Assembly (NCBI RefSeq): GCF_900108335.1
Contig: NZ_FNVT01000011.1
Coordinates: 323,880 to 387,879, forward strand
Reading direction: 5' to 3'
DNA from: Nonomuraea solani
GTDB taxonomy: Bacteria; Actinomycetota; Actinomycetes; Streptosporangiales; Streptosporangiaceae
DNA: 64,000 nt
The first letter of the stretch is position 1; every line of letters starts with the position of its first letter. Positions 36,234 to 44,936 of the stretch are shown piece by piece. Position numbers and translations under genes: made by a program. Below the pieces are notes generated by a model. It was not told where the DNA came from, made no database searches, and saw only the letters and a program-made list of their open reading frames with translations.

Positions 36234-37635
36234 CGGGCTGCTCCAGTTTGATGGTGATCGTGGTGGGTTCTGAGTAGAAGTCGAGGGACCGGGTGCCGCC
36301 TTCACGGCCGATGCCCGACAGCTTCACGCCGCCGAACGGGGTACGCAGGTCGCGCAGATACCAGGTGTTGACCCAGACGAGCCCCGCCTCCAGCCTCTGG
36401 GCCACCCGGTGCGCGCGGTCGAGGCTGGTGGTCCACACCGTGGCGGCCAGGCCGTATTCGCTGCCGTTGGCCAGGTCTATCGCCTCGGCCTCGCTGTCGA
36501 AGGGGGCGATGTGGCACACGGGACCGAAGATCTCCTCCCTGTTGAACCTTGACCATTCAGACAAGCCTGTCACCACCGTCGGTTCCACGAAATAACCAGA
36601 ATCGCGATGATCACCGAACGCGGGGACACTGCCGCCTGTCAGCACCTTGGCTCCCTCCGAGCGGGCCAGGGCGTAGTAGGAGAGCACCTTCTCGCGGTGT
36701 TCGGCGGAGATCATGGGCTGCGGGTCGATCTCCTGCGCGCGGACGGCCAGCCGGGCGCAGAACTCCTCGAAGATCGAGCGCTGCACGTAGAGCCGCTCGG
36801 TGCACAGGCAGACCTGGCCGCCGTTGGTGAAGACCGACTTCATGGTGCCCTCGACCGCCCGGTCGAGATCGCAGTCCTCGAAGATCAGGCCGGCGTTCTT
36901 GCCGCCCAGCTCGAACGAGATCGGCTTGACCCGCTCGGCCACCGCCTTCATGATCGCGGTGCCCGTGCCGGTGGATCCCGTGAACGTCACGGCGTCCACG
37001 CCGGGGTGCTCGACGAGGAGCTGGCCGGCGGAGCCGTACCCGAAGATGATGTTGACGACGCCGGGCGGAAGGCCGGCGGCGGTGCAGATCTCGGCGAACA
37101 CCGCGGCCGAGCCGGGCGTGTGCTCGGACGGCTTGACCACCACGGTGTTGCCCGCGACCAGGGCGGGCGCCAGCTTCCACGTCATCAGCAGGAACGGCAG
37201 GTTCCACGGGACGATCACCGCGACCACGCCGAGCGGCCTGCGCACGGTGTAGCTGAGCACCCCGGACAGGTGGAAGGCGTCGTCGGGGCGCTGGGCGGCG
37301 ATCTCGGCGAAGGCGCGGAAGTTCGCGATGCCGCGCGGGATGTCGAGGGTACGGGTCTGGTCGAGCGGCTTGCCCGTGTCGGCGATCTCCGCCGCCACCA
37401 GGTCGTCGAAGCGCTCCTCGATGCCCTCGGCCAGGCGGCGCATCCAGCCGGCGCGCTCGCCGACGGGCATCGCCGACCAGCCGCGCGCCGCCTCCCTGGC
37501 CGCGCGCACGGCGCGGTCGACCACCTCGGGATCGGCCTCGTGGGCCTGCCCGGTCACGGCCCCCGTCACCGGATCGTGCACGGGGAACGTCTTTCCCGCG
37601 GCCACCGGGTGGCCGCCGATGAAATGGGTCAGCAC
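36226..37635 (-). CDS. Aldehyde dehydrogenase, 2-aminomuconic/2-hydroxymuconic semialdehyde type
   Basis: NAD-dependent aldehyde dehydrogenase (469 aa) expected to oxidise 2-aminomuconate semialdehyde to 2-aminomuconate. VIVPWNLPFLLMTWK and FTGSTGTGTAIM mark the NAD site, SFELGGKNAGLIFEDCDLD the Glu, and NGGQVCLCTERLYV the catalytic Cys. First gene of the seven-gene operon; GTG 37635 has GAGGAG 6-9 nt upstream, so I reject the longer frame to 37791. Divergent from the dienelactone hydrolase gene. Confidence 0.9.
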   Translation of the reverse strand: MLTHFIGGHPVAAGKTFPVHDPVTGAVTGQAHEADPEVVDRAVRAAREAARGWSAMPVGERAGWMRRLAEGIEERFDDLVAAEIADTGKPLDQTRTLDIPRGIANFRAFAEIAAQRPDDAFHLSGVLSYTVRRPLGVVAVIVPWNLPFLLMTWKLAPALVAGNTVVVKPSEHTPGSAAVFAEICTAAGLPPGVVNIIFGYGSAGQLLVEHPGVDAVTFTGSTGTGTAIMKAVAERVKPISFELGGKNAGLIFEDCDLDRAVEGTMKSVFTNGGQVCLCTERLYVQRSIFEEFCARLAVRAQEIDPQPMISAEHREKVLSYYALARSEGAKVLTGGSVPAFGDHRDSGYFVEPTVVTGLSEWSRFNREEIFGPVCHIAPFDSEAEAIDLANGSEYGLAATVWTTSLDRAHRVAQRLEAGLVWVNTWYLRDLRTPFGGVKLSGIGREGGTRSLDFYSEPTTITIKLEQPDA

Positions 37636-37753
37636 AACGCTCTCCTCATCTCTCCCTCGCTTCCCGGTATAGATCGCGAATGGGCGAGGCGTCCCGGGGT
37701 CACGGAACCCTCGATCGCATCGTCTCGCCGGAACGCGGCGCGCGCCATGCGCG

Positions 37754-38467
37754 ATGCTGGTGAACATGCAGACCCGTATCGACCAGATCACCGCCCACGA
37801 CGGCTCCTTCGACGTCCACGTGTGGCTCCCCGACGCCGGTGAGGGCCCCGGTGTGCTCCTCGTCCAGGAGATCTACGGCGTCGGCCCGTACATCGAGGAG
37901 GTCGCCCTCGACCTCGCGGCCAGGGGCTACGTGGTGGCCGCGCCCGACCTGTTCTGGCGGCTCCAGCCGAACTGGCGGGGCGAGCACACCCCCGAGGGCA
38001 CGCAGGCCGCGATCGACCTCGCCGGCGGCTTCGACTTCGCGCAAGGGGTGGCCGACTGCGCGCTCACCGTCGCCCATCTGCGAGCGCTACCCGAGGTGCG
38101 CGGCGGGGTCGGCGCCGTCGGCTTCTGCCTGGGCGGCTCGATCGACTACATGCTGGCCACCCAGATCGAGCTGGACGCGGTCCTGTCCTTCTACGGCTCG
38201 GCGGTCCCCGACGCCACCGGGCTCATGGAGCGCGTCGAGGCGCCGCTGCTGTTCGTCTTCGGCGGCAGCGACCCCTACATCCCGCGTGAGCGGGTGGCCG
38301 TGGTGGAGAAGGCCGCTGAGGGGCGGCCGAACGCGGTCATGCACGTCGAGGAGGAGGCCGGGCACGCCTTTCACAACAGCCAGGCGCCGATGTTCCACCA
38401 TCCGGCGGCGGCGGAGCGTACGTGGGCGGTGGCGACGGCCTTCCTCGCCGAGCACCTGCCCGTCTGA
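37754..38467 (+). CDS. Dienelactone hydrolase-family protein
   Basis: 237-aa alpha/beta hydrolase. Nucleophile Cys in GAVGFCLGGSIDYML (about 124), acid Asp in FGGSDPYIPRERV, His in EEAGHAFHNSQAPMFHH: the Cys-Asp-His triad of dienelactone hydrolases. Classical members act in chlorocatechol/aromatic breakdown, in keeping with the divergent aromatic operon, though many actinomycete copies have other roles. ATG 37766 is an alternative start. The 118-bp gap to the dehydrogenase gene would hold both promoters. Confidence 0.87.
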   Translation: MLVNMQTRIDQITAHDGSFDVHVWLPDAGEGPGVLLVQEIYGVGPYIEEVALDLAARGYVVAAPDLFWRLQPNWRGEHTPEGTQAAIDLAGGFDFAQGVADCALTVAHLRALPEVRGGVGAVGFCLGGSIDYMLATQIELDAVLSFYGSAVPDATGLMERVEAPLLFVFGGSDPYIPRERVAVVEKAAEGRPNAVMHVEEEAGHAFHNSQAPMFHHPAAAERTWAVATAFLAEHLPV

Positions 38468-38531
38468 TCTCCGAGGACCTGTCCAGAAAGACATCTTCCG
38501 GTACCCCTAGATCAATCGTCATCATGGTCGG

Positions 38532-39074
38532 ATGGCGCGGACGTGGGAATTGTGGGGAAACGTCATTATTGCTGGTACCTTTGCGCTTCCCCTGGCGCTC
38601 CTGGCAATCTTGCTCCTCTTCCGCCGCCGCACCCGCGCCGGCCATCCGGCACCCCTCCGCACGTCGATCGCCGACGTCGGCATCGCGGCCGGGACCGCTC
38701 CATGGATCTGGATGATCCTCACGCCCTCCGACGGGCCGACCGGAGTCGGCCTGGTCCCGTTCGCCGACCTCGCGGACCTGCTCGACGCGCCGTGGGAGGC
38801 GGCGTTGGTGCAGGTCGGAGGCAATCTGCTGGTTTTCGCCGCGCTGGGCGCGCTGCTGCCGGTACGCAGCCGCGCGATGTCCTCGATCGCGCGCGTTGCG
38901 GCCGTCGCGGCGGCATTTTCGGTCCTGGCCGAGGCGCTCCAGTTCGCCCTGCGACTGGGCCGGTTCTCCTCCGTGGACGACGTCGTCCTCAACACGGCGG
39001 GCGCCGCGATCTTCGCTTTGGTTACTCGCCGCTGGTGGGCCGATCGAATACCGGGCAGGACCGTTCCACGGTAA
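38532..39074 (+). CDS. VanZ-family membrane protein
   Basis: 180-aa membrane protein with about five hydrophobic helices. VanZ features: WIWMILTPSDGPTGVGLVPF, GNLLVFAALGALLPV, and AEALQFALRLGRFSSVDDVV followed by NTAGAAIF. VanZ gives mild teicoplanin resistance in enterococci, but homologues are widespread and of unknown role in actinomycetes. ATG 38532. Upstream gap of 64 bp after the hydrolase. Confidence 0.88.
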   Translation: MARTWELWGNVIIAGTFALPLALLAILLLFRRRTRAGHPAPLRTSIADVGIAAGTAPWIWMILTPSDGPTGVGLVPFADLADLLDAPWEAALVQVGGNLLVFAALGALLPVRSRAMSSIARVAAVAAAFSVLAEALQFALRLGRFSSVDDVVLNTAGAAIFALVTRRWWADRIPGRTVPR

Positions 39075-39180
39075 CGGCCTGTCTAAACATCCCGGAATTC
39101 ACCACATGGGCACGATCCGCTCAAAAGAAGCTCGCGACCATCCTCTTGATCTGTGCGATCGTGGACAAGACGGGGCAAGT

Positions 39181-39190
39181 TCTCTGGAGA
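39181..39190. promoter_or_regulatory. Candidate GntR operator, upstream copy
   Basis: TCTCTGGAGA, a near-palindrome 36 bp before the gntR start, repeated with one change (TCTCTAGAGA) at 40033-40042 downstream of the regulator and before the next small gene. Placement on both sides suggests the regulator controls itself and that gene. Inferred from sequence only. Confidence 0.45.
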
Positions 39191-39226
39191 CGCCACAACC
39201 CGGTTGGTGACAGAGGGTGATCAAAG

Positions 39227-39979
39227 TTGTCTGAATCCCCGGTAGCCCACGAACCCCCCATCTATCGACGCATCGCCGACGGCCTCCGCGCCCGGATTCT
39301 GTCCGGCGAACTGCGCGACGGGGACCGACTGCCGGGCGAGAACGCACTGATGTCCGAATACGCAATCGCACGAGCCACCGCCAGGCAAGCGCTTGCCGTA
39401 CTGATCAACGAAGGGCTGGCGGTGCCCAAACGAGGCTCGGGGGTTTACGTGCGGCTCTTCAAACCGATACGCAGGCACGGCTCGCGCCGCCTGTCACGAG
39501 AGCAATGGGGCCAGGGGCGGGCCATCTGGGACGCGGACACCCGGGGCCGGCCGTTCACCGTGGACACCGTGGAGGTGGTGTTGGAGCGAGCCACAGAGGA
39601 CGTGGCCGCCGTCCTGGAGAGCCCCGAGGTCTGGGTACGCCGACGCCGCTACTCGGTCGACACCAGACCGGTACAGCTCGCCACATCCTACTTTCCCGCG
39701 CATCTGGTGTCGGGCAGCGCGATCACCCTCACCGACACCGGCCCCGGCGGCGCCTACGCCAGGCTGGGGGACCTTGGCATCCCCCCGGCCCACTTCACCG
39801 AGGAGGTCAGGGCCCGTATGCCGGCGCCTCGTGAGAGCGGGCTGCTCGACCTGCCGGGCGGGACACCCGTGATCGTGATCTCGCGGACGGCGTACACGTC
39901 GGGCGGGCTCCCGATCGAGCTCAACGAGATGGTTCTGGACTCGGCGGCGTACGTACTCCAGTACGACTTCGACGCGTGA
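39227..39979 (+). CDS. GntR-family (HutC/UTRA) transcriptional regulator
   Basis: 250-aa regulator: winged helix at about 12-75 (YRRIADGLRARILSGELRDG, MSEYAIARATARQALAVL, GLAVPKRGSGVYVR) and a UTRA effector domain at about 95-245 (PVQLATSYFPAHLVSG, GTPVIVISRTAYTSGGLPIE). TTG 39227 has GAGGGTGATC upstream and puts the helix-turn-helix at the normal distance. The ligand is unknown. A small gene follows after a repeated candidate operator. Confidence 0.9.
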   Translation: MSESPVAHEPPIYRRIADGLRARILSGELRDGDRLPGENALMSEYAIARATARQALAVLINEGLAVPKRGSGVYVRLFKPIRRHGSRRLSREQWGQGRAIWDADTRGRPFTVDTVEVVLERATEDVAAVLESPEVWVRRRRYSVDTRPVQLATSYFPAHLVSGSAITLTDTGPGGAYARLGDLGIPPAHFTEEVRARMPAPRESGLLDLPGGTPVIVISRTAYTSGGLPIELNEMVLDSAAYVLQYDFDA

Positions 39980-40032
39980 TTCAAGCCGATCTGTCAAGCG
40001 ATAGGTTGACCTGTCCGTCACGATCATTGTGC

Positions 40033-40042
40033 TCTCTAGAGA
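40033..40042. promoter_or_regulatory. Candidate GntR operator, downstream copy
   Basis: TCTCTAGAGA, a perfect palindrome (12 bp with flanks, CTCTCTAGAGAG), 60 bp before the small gene at 40103; one mismatch from the copy at 39181. Confidence 0.45.
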
Positions 40043-40102
40043 GGTGCCGCATCTTCTAACTAGATGGAACCTCGCCTGGGGGCCCGGGAAAGGTGGACAG
40101 CG

Positions 40103-40345
40103 ATGTCCTTTGATCGGCATCTTGCCGAGATCGCCCGGGAGTACCCCCAGTGGACCATCTGGCGGAGCGACGCTGCCCGCTGGTGGGCCACGAGACACCA
40201 TCCGCTGAGCGCGGCGCAGCGCGATGCCGGATGTGCGATGACCATCGACGCGGACGACCCGGACGGTCTACGTGACCAGCTCCGGGACCAGGAGAGGCGG
40301 GCCGGCGAGCCGCAGCGGCGGCGGACCGGCCCCGCATCTCCTTGA
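40103..40345 (+). CDS. Small hypothetical protein linked to the GntR gene
   Basis: 80-aa hydrophilic protein. Notable are QWTIWRSDAARWWATRHHPL in the first half, rich in Trp/Arg, and a charged C-terminus. ATG 40103 is preferred (AAAGGTGG 7 nt upstream) over ATG 40064. Similar small Trp-rich proteins occur behind GntR genes in actinomycetes as far as I recall; function unknown. Confidence 0.6.
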   Translation: MSFDRHLAEIAREYPQWTIWRSDAARWWATRHHPLSAAQRDAGCAMTIDADDPDGLRDQLRDQERRAGEPQRRRTGPASP

Positions 40346-40452
40346 TCGTCGGCCGTGGAGCGTTCCGCGGCCGGCGCACAGAGCCGCCCGGTGCCGGGTC
40401 CTGCGTCTCGGCGGCCCCGGCACCGGGCCACCAACTTGGAGGGGCCACGAAC

Positions 40453-40491
40453 GCGGAAGCCTCCGACCCTATCGGGGGCGGGGGCTTCCGC
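40453..40491. terminator. Hairpin between convergent small gene and DivIVA-like gene
   Basis: Stem GCGGAAGCC / GGCTTCCGC around a 21-nt loop. It separates convergent stops at 40345 and 40520; no T run, so terminator function is likely but not certain. A second G+C dyad (GCCGGGTCC region, 40390-40425) lies just before it. Confidence 0.55.
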
Positions 40492-40519
40492 TTGGTGGGC
40501 CCTCTTCGTGAACGCCGGC

Positions 40520-41527
40520 CTACTTGTGGACTTCGGACAGCCGGACGATGTTCACATCGGTGTCGTCTGAAATGCCCTGCTGCTGCGGCTTCTCCTCAAG
40601 CTCGGCGGGCTCGTCGTCGTCCTCGACGATGACCCGCACGTCGTCCTGCGGAGCCGGGGCCGGCGGGGCCGCGGCGTCGGGGACGAGCGGCCCGGCGGCC
40701 GCCTCGCTGCGCATGAGGTCGCCGAGCACCGAGCCGATCTCGGTCAGCCGCCGCACGACCTCCGAGTGCGTGTTCGACAGGTATTCGACCCGGCGCCCCG
40801 CCTGCTCGTCGAGCGCGGCGGTGCGCTGGTGCGCCGAGGCCATCATCGCGTCGGCCTCGCCGCGCGCCTGCGAGACGATCTGCTCGGCCTGCGCCCCGGC
40901 GGACTGCATGAGCTGCTCCGACTCCGACTGGGCCGTCGAGACCAGCCGCTCCGACTCGGCCTGAGCCGTTGTGAGCAATCTCTCCGACTCGGCCCTGGCC
41001 TGGGTCAGCGTCTCGTCGGCCTCCGTGCGGGCCGAGGTGAGCTGCTCCTCCGCGTCGCTGCCGGCCTGGGCCAGCATGCGCTCGGCCGCCTGTGTGGCCT
41101 CGCTCACCCTCCGCTCCGCCTCCGACTGGGCGGAGGTGAGAATCTTGTCAGAGGTCTCGCGCGAGCTCGTGACGAGCCGTTCGGCCTCCGACTTGGCCGA
41201 CTCGCGGACGCTGGCGGCCTCGGTCTCCGCGTCCTCCCTCTTGCTCGCGGCCTCCTCCTCGCCGAGCCGGAGAATCTGCGCGAGCCTGGGGCTGAGGTCC
41301 TCGTAGCTCTGGGGCGTCTCGACCATGCGCCGCCTGGCCTCCGCCAGCTCGATGCGGCCCTGTTCGGCCTGATCGATCGCCCGTGCCAGCCGCTCTTCCA
41401 GATCCCGTACCTGGTTACGGGTCCGGATCATGTAGTCGTGGACCTGGCGGCGGTTGTAGCCGCGCATCACGACCTCGAAGGTGTCCTCTTGCATCAGATC
41501 GGGAATGCTCTCGTGCTGGTTCATCAT
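40520..41527 (-). CDS. DivIVA-domain long coiled-coil protein
   Basis: 335-aa cytoskeletal-type protein. The N-terminal DivIVA-like segment (about 10-60) reads DTFEVVMRGYNRRQVHDYM; then a coiled coil from about 85 to 250 built on repeated SEAERL / AESERL / SESEQL elements in 11-residue spacing; a Pro-rich linker and an acidic tail (VEDDDEPAELEEK) follow. It resembles the polar-growth/cell-division scaffold family (DivIVA, Scy, FilP) of actinomycetes and probably acts at tips or septa. AGGTAACCCCC precedes the start. Confidence 0.85.
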   Translation of the reverse strand: MMNQHESIPDLMQEDTFEVVMRGYNRRQVHDYMIRTRNQVRDLEERLARAIDQAEQGRIELAEARRRMVETPQSYEDLSPRLAQILRLGEEEAASKREDAETEAASVRESAKSEAERLVTSSRETSDKILTSAQSEAERRVSEATQAAERMLAQAGSDAEEQLTSARTEADETLTQARAESERLLTTAQAESERLVSTAQSESEQLMQSAGAQAEQIVSQARGEADAMMASAHQRTAALDEQAGRRVEYLSNTHSEVVRRLTEIGSVLGDLMRSEAAAGPLVPDAAAPPAPAPQDDVRVIVEDDDEPAELEEKPQQQGISDDTDVNIVRLSEVHK

Positions 41528-41668
41528 GGGGGTTACCTAAGGGTGGTTTGCGTGAGGCGGGGGAAAACTGCGGGTTGTGAGGGTCTGACGACGAGACGTC
41601 AGGAAACGACTTTCCTGCCATCTGCCCACGTCCGCAACCCGAACGCCATACCCCGAGCTGGAATTACG

Positions 41669-42199
41669 ATGTCTCGAATGTACATAGCAGCGTTGGACAA
41701 CGGAGCAGTCCCGGACATACACCCCGAGGCGTACATCGCCCATGGCGCGATCGTGGTCGGCAGCGTACGGGTGGGCCGGGCGTCCAGCATCTGGTACGGC
41801 TCCGTTCTCCGAGGGGACGACGAGCGGATCGAGGTCGGCGAAGAGTGCAACGTACAGGATCTGTGCTGCCTGCACTCCGACCCGGGCGAGCCCACGATCC
41901 TGGAAGACCGTGTCAGCCTGGGGCACAAGGCCATGGTCCACGGCGCCCACGTGGAGTCCGGCGCGCTGATCGGCATCGGCGCCATCGTGCTGGGCGGTGC
42001 CCACGTGGGCGCGGGCACGCTGGTGGCGGCAGGAGCCCTCGTGGGCCCCGGCAAGAAGATCCCCGCCGGGGTGCTGGTCGCGGGCGTGCCCGGCAAGATC
42101 GTGCGCGAACTCACCGACGACGACCGCGACTCCTTCGCCCGCACGCCGGACAACTACATGGCCAAGGCGCTCAGGCACCGGCAGGCGTCATCGCTTTGA
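41669..42199 (+). CDS. Gamma-carbonic-anhydrase-like hexapeptide protein
   Basis: 176-aa left-handed beta-helix protein. Repeats run through HPEAYIAHGAIVVGSVRVG, SLGHKAMVHGAHVESGALIG and GAIVLGGAHVGAGTLVAAGA. Metal-ligand His occur in CLHSDPGEP, LGHKAMVHGAHV. Members include gamma-carbonic anhydrases and PaaY-like thioesterases; which one is not decidable by eye. ATG 41669; ATG 41678 is an alternative. The last 29 bp overlap the convergent lipoprotein gene. Confidence 0.85.
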   Translation: MSRMYIAALDNGAVPDIHPEAYIAHGAIVVGSVRVGRASSIWYGSVLRGDDERIEVGEECNVQDLCCLHSDPGEPTILEDRVSLGHKAMVHGAHVESGALIGIGAIVLGGAHVGAGTLVAAGALVGPGKKIPAGVLVAGVPGKIVRELTDDDRDSFARTPDNYMAKALRHRQASSL

Positions 42200-43073
42200 T
42201 CAGGACCTCGTCCGACACCGAGGCGGTGTTGAGCGGGTCGGCGTATTCGGGCAGCTCCGGCCGCAGGAAGCGGATGAAGTCGACCGTGAGCTCCAGGTCG
42301 GGGGTGCCCTTGACCTGCTTGGCGTTACCCTTCGTGGCGTCCTTCTTGAGCAGGCTGTAGCTGTCCCAGTCGCTGTAGGCGGTGACGCCCCACTGGAGCA
42401 CGTCGGGCAGGGTGGAGGGCCAGCGGCGGCCGACCTTCCACTTGCCGCCCTCCTCCTTGTAGAGCGCGACGAAGACGCGGCCGACGCGGGCCAGCGACAG
42501 CTCCACCCAGCCGCTCTTGACGGCCATTTCGGCGGGCTTGGAGCTGCCGTCCTGGGTGTACTTCACCTCGACCTGGCCGCTCTTCTCACCGGTGCCCGTG
42601 GTGACCGACACCCAGTTGGGCTTGGCGTACGAGTTCGGCTGCCTGGCCATCAGGCCGCCGAGCGAGAACTTCCGCTTGGGCTGCCCGCCCTTCTTGCCCT
42701 CGACCTTGACCCGGGCGTGCATGACGATGTCCCCGGCCAGGTCCTGGTACACGAAGGGCCCCCGGAAGCCGTCGAACCAGGCCGAGGTCTTGGGCTCCAG
42801 GTACATCGAGCCCTTCACGGTCTTGTTCACGTCGTACTTGGCGATCCGGTCGACGTCCTTCTCGGTCGTGCTGAGCTTCGTCCACGCTGACAGGTCCTCG
42901 GCGGCGTCGAACTCCGTCGAGGCCTCGCCCACCTCGCCGCCGGGCGCCGGCGGCTTGGTGTTGTCCATCGTGAGCACGCCGGGCCCAGAGGGGGTCGGGG
43001 GTGCGAGCGTGGTCGTACCGCACCCTGCGAGCACGCTCACGACCGCCAACGTCCCTGCTACCTTCGCCCTCAT
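42171..43073 (-). CDS. Lipoprotein with DUF1349/LamG-like beta-sandwich
   Basis: 300-aa exported lipoprotein with lipobox LAGCG (residue about 18) and then a Pro/Thr linker. The rest is beta-rich with Trp/Tyr-rich strands (KPNWVSVTTGTGEKSGQVEV, RVGRVFVALYKEEGGKWK) resembling DUF1349/concanavalin-like domains that bind sugars; not certain. ATG 43073 is chosen over 43082 by closeness to the signal peptide. Overlaps the carbonic-anhydrase-like gene by 29 bp at its 3' end. Confidence 0.75.
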   Translation of the reverse strand: MRAKVAGTLAVVSVLAGCGTTTLAPPTPSGPGVLTMDNTKPPAPGGEVGEASTEFDAAEDLSAWTKLSTTEKDVDRIAKYDVNKTVKGSMYLEPKTSAWFDGFRGPFVYQDLAGDIVMHARVKVEGKKGGQPKRKFSLGGLMARQPNSYAKPNWVSVTTGTGEKSGQVEVKYTQDGSSKPAEMAVKSGWVELSLARVGRVFVALYKEEGGKWKVGRRWPSTLPDVLQWGVTAYSDWDSYSLLKKDATKGNAKQVKGTPDLELTVDFIRFLRPELPEYADPLNTASVSDEVLIKAMTPAGA

Positions 43074-43093
43074 AGCGGACATTCTGCCGTGAA

Positions 43094-44461
43094 ATGCCGA
43101 TGGATGATCCGAGTACGCCCAGTACGATGACGGCCGTGCGACCTTGGGATGCGTTCACCTCCGCAGAGGCGGAGGTTCGAGCCATGGTCGCGGACCCCCG
43201 CTGGCAGGGGCTTTCCGTGCCCGATCGCGCCCATGTGCTGGCCGCGAGAATACTTGTGACCCCCGATGGCGACAGGTGGCTTTTCGGGGCGCACGCGCGC
43301 TGGCATCTGCTCGATCCGGCCGACGGCCGCTGGCACCTCGCGCCGCCGCCCAGGGGCACGCGGGCGCGCCAGGTGGGCCATCCGGCGGCGGCGCTGCCCG
43401 GCGAGGTGGTGCCGCACGGCTGGGACTTCCACGCCGAACCGGGCTCGACGCAGTCGTTCATCGGGCCGGACGTGCCCGAGGGGCTCACGGAGCAGCTCAG
43501 GGTGCTCGTACGCGCCTGCGGGCGCCGATCCGAGCTGGACTTCCCGCTGACGGCGTTCGACGAGATATTCGCCACAGACGTGCCGAGCACGGTCGCGGCC
43601 GTGTGGGGCACGATCATGTGGTGCGCGTACGCGCCCGCGTTCGACGGCAACGAGCGGCTGATCACCGTGTTCGGCGAATATCTGCGCCGCTCACTGCCCG
43701 GCGACGAGTGGGTGCGCTGGCTGCCCGCGCCGCCGCTGATCGACCTCGTCAGGCTGGTGGCCGAGCGGCAGCGCGCCGGGCAGGCGCGGTCGGCGCTCAG
43801 GCTGGCGGCCATCATCGCGGACACGGCCCAGATCCTGCTCCTCGACACCCGGTTCAGGCCGCGGGCGCTCGCCATGCTCACCATGGTGGAGCCCGTGCTG
43901 CGCCGGGCTGAGCCGCCCCAGGACGGCGACGGCGACGGGGCGATGCTCCGGGCGTGGCTGGGGCGCTGTCCCGCGCGGCTGTGCCGGGCCCTGCTGGTGG
44001 AGAACGACCCGGCGGGGCACTTCGCCCACACCCTCTACGACCTCGTCGAGGCCCTGGCGTTCATGCCCGACCCGCGCCGCGGCGCGGCCACGCTCCTCGC
44101 CGACCTGTCGGACTCCAAGGGGACGCTGCCGGGCCGGCTGGACCACCGGCTGCGGATGGCCTACGAGGAGCTGCGGGCGGCGGGCCTCACGGGCACCTCG
44201 GCCGCCGAGTCGACGCAGCCGGACGGGTTTCCCGTACAGACGGGGAACGGCGGGGTGTCGGTGGCGCCCGCGCCGGTGGTCGAGGTGGCGCCGCCGGACC
44301 GGGCGAGCGGGGCGGCGGTGCTCGGGGCGGCGTACGCGATGGGGCTCGGGTGGGGGCGGCTGACGGGGGCCAAGGTGCCGCAGCGCGGGCTGGCGGGGCA
44401 GTCGGCTCTGGTGCGCAGACTCGTGCACGAACGCGACGATCACCACACTGGGCCCGTCTAA
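43094..44461 (+). CDS. Hypothetical actinobacterial protein (455 aa)
   Basis: Unrecognised soluble protein. The N-terminal part contains a WWG-like sequence GDRWLFGAHARWHLLDPADG; the middle is mainly alpha-helical with many Arg/Leu (LRLAAIIADTAQILLLDTRF); the C-terminus is Ala/Pro-rich linker and a short Gly-rich end. No signal peptide or membrane segment is convincing. Codon use fits the genome. ATG 43127 is an alternative start. Divergent from the lipoprotein gene 20 bp away, so promoters overlap. Confidence 0.7.
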   Translation: MPMDDPSTPSTMTAVRPWDAFTSAEAEVRAMVADPRWQGLSVPDRAHVLAARILVTPDGDRWLFGAHARWHLLDPADGRWHLAPPPRGTRARQVGHPAAALPGEVVPHGWDFHAEPGSTQSFIGPDVPEGLTEQLRVLVRACGRRSELDFPLTAFDEIFATDVPSTVAAVWGTIMWCAYAPAFDGNERLITVFGEYLRRSLPGDEWVRWLPAPPLIDLVRLVAERQRAGQARSALRLAAIIADTAQILLLDTRFRPRALAMLTMVEPVLRRAEPPQDGDGDGAMLRAWLGRCPARLCRALLVENDPAGHFAHTLYDLVEALAFMPDPRRGAATLLADLSDSKGTLPGRLDHRLRMAYEELRAAGLTGTSAAESTQPDGFPVQTGNGGVSVAPAPVVEVAPPDRASGAAVLGAAYAMGLGWGRLTGAKVPQRGLAGQSALVRRLVHERDDHHTGPV

Positions 44462-44676
44462 ACCACTAATACCGATATTTCACCCTTACTCCCCCTATAT
44501 CGTTCTAACACTTCCGATAACAGTCATTGTGCTGAATTGTGATCTCGGTTTTGGGAAATGATCCCACTGGGGGCCCCGACGCGCGGAAGGGAATGACTCC
44601 GATGGGCCATGTCGCCCGAAGGGGCGTCCGCCGTAACCTCGTAGAGGGTGTGGGCTGCGGAAGGAAGGACGACGCG

Positions 44677-44838
44677 GTGGGGCACGACGACCTGGACTCT
44701 CGGGTCCACGACCGTGTCGCGTTGGACGAGATTGCGCTCTACGCCGAGGTGCTCACCGCCGTGGCAGTCAGCGAGCGGCGGCTGACCTTGGACGAACTCG
44801 ACGACGCGCTCGGATTGCGGACTTCGGCGAGCCGCTGA
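44677..44838 (+). CDS. Small conserved-looking protein (53 aa)
   Basis: Short acidic protein: VALDEIALYAEVLTAVAVSE then LTLDELDDALGL, a helical hairpin pattern I have seen in short actinomycete proteins without function. GTG 44677 follows GGAAGGA at about 10 nt. The frame opens further upstream to 44539, but that part has poor codon use. The preceding gap (44462-44676) is A+T-rich with CCCTATATCGTTCTAACAC and would hold its promoter. Confidence 0.55.
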   Translation: MGHDDLDSRVHDRVALDEIALYAEVLTAVAVSERRLTLDELDDALGLRTSASR

Positions 44839-44936
44839 AGGACCAACACGATTACTAGCCCCGGGGACCTAGTTCCCGACTCCTAAGGGGTCAGGAACAA
44901 CGGTTTCCGGGGTTTCACATAACTAGTCAATCAGCT

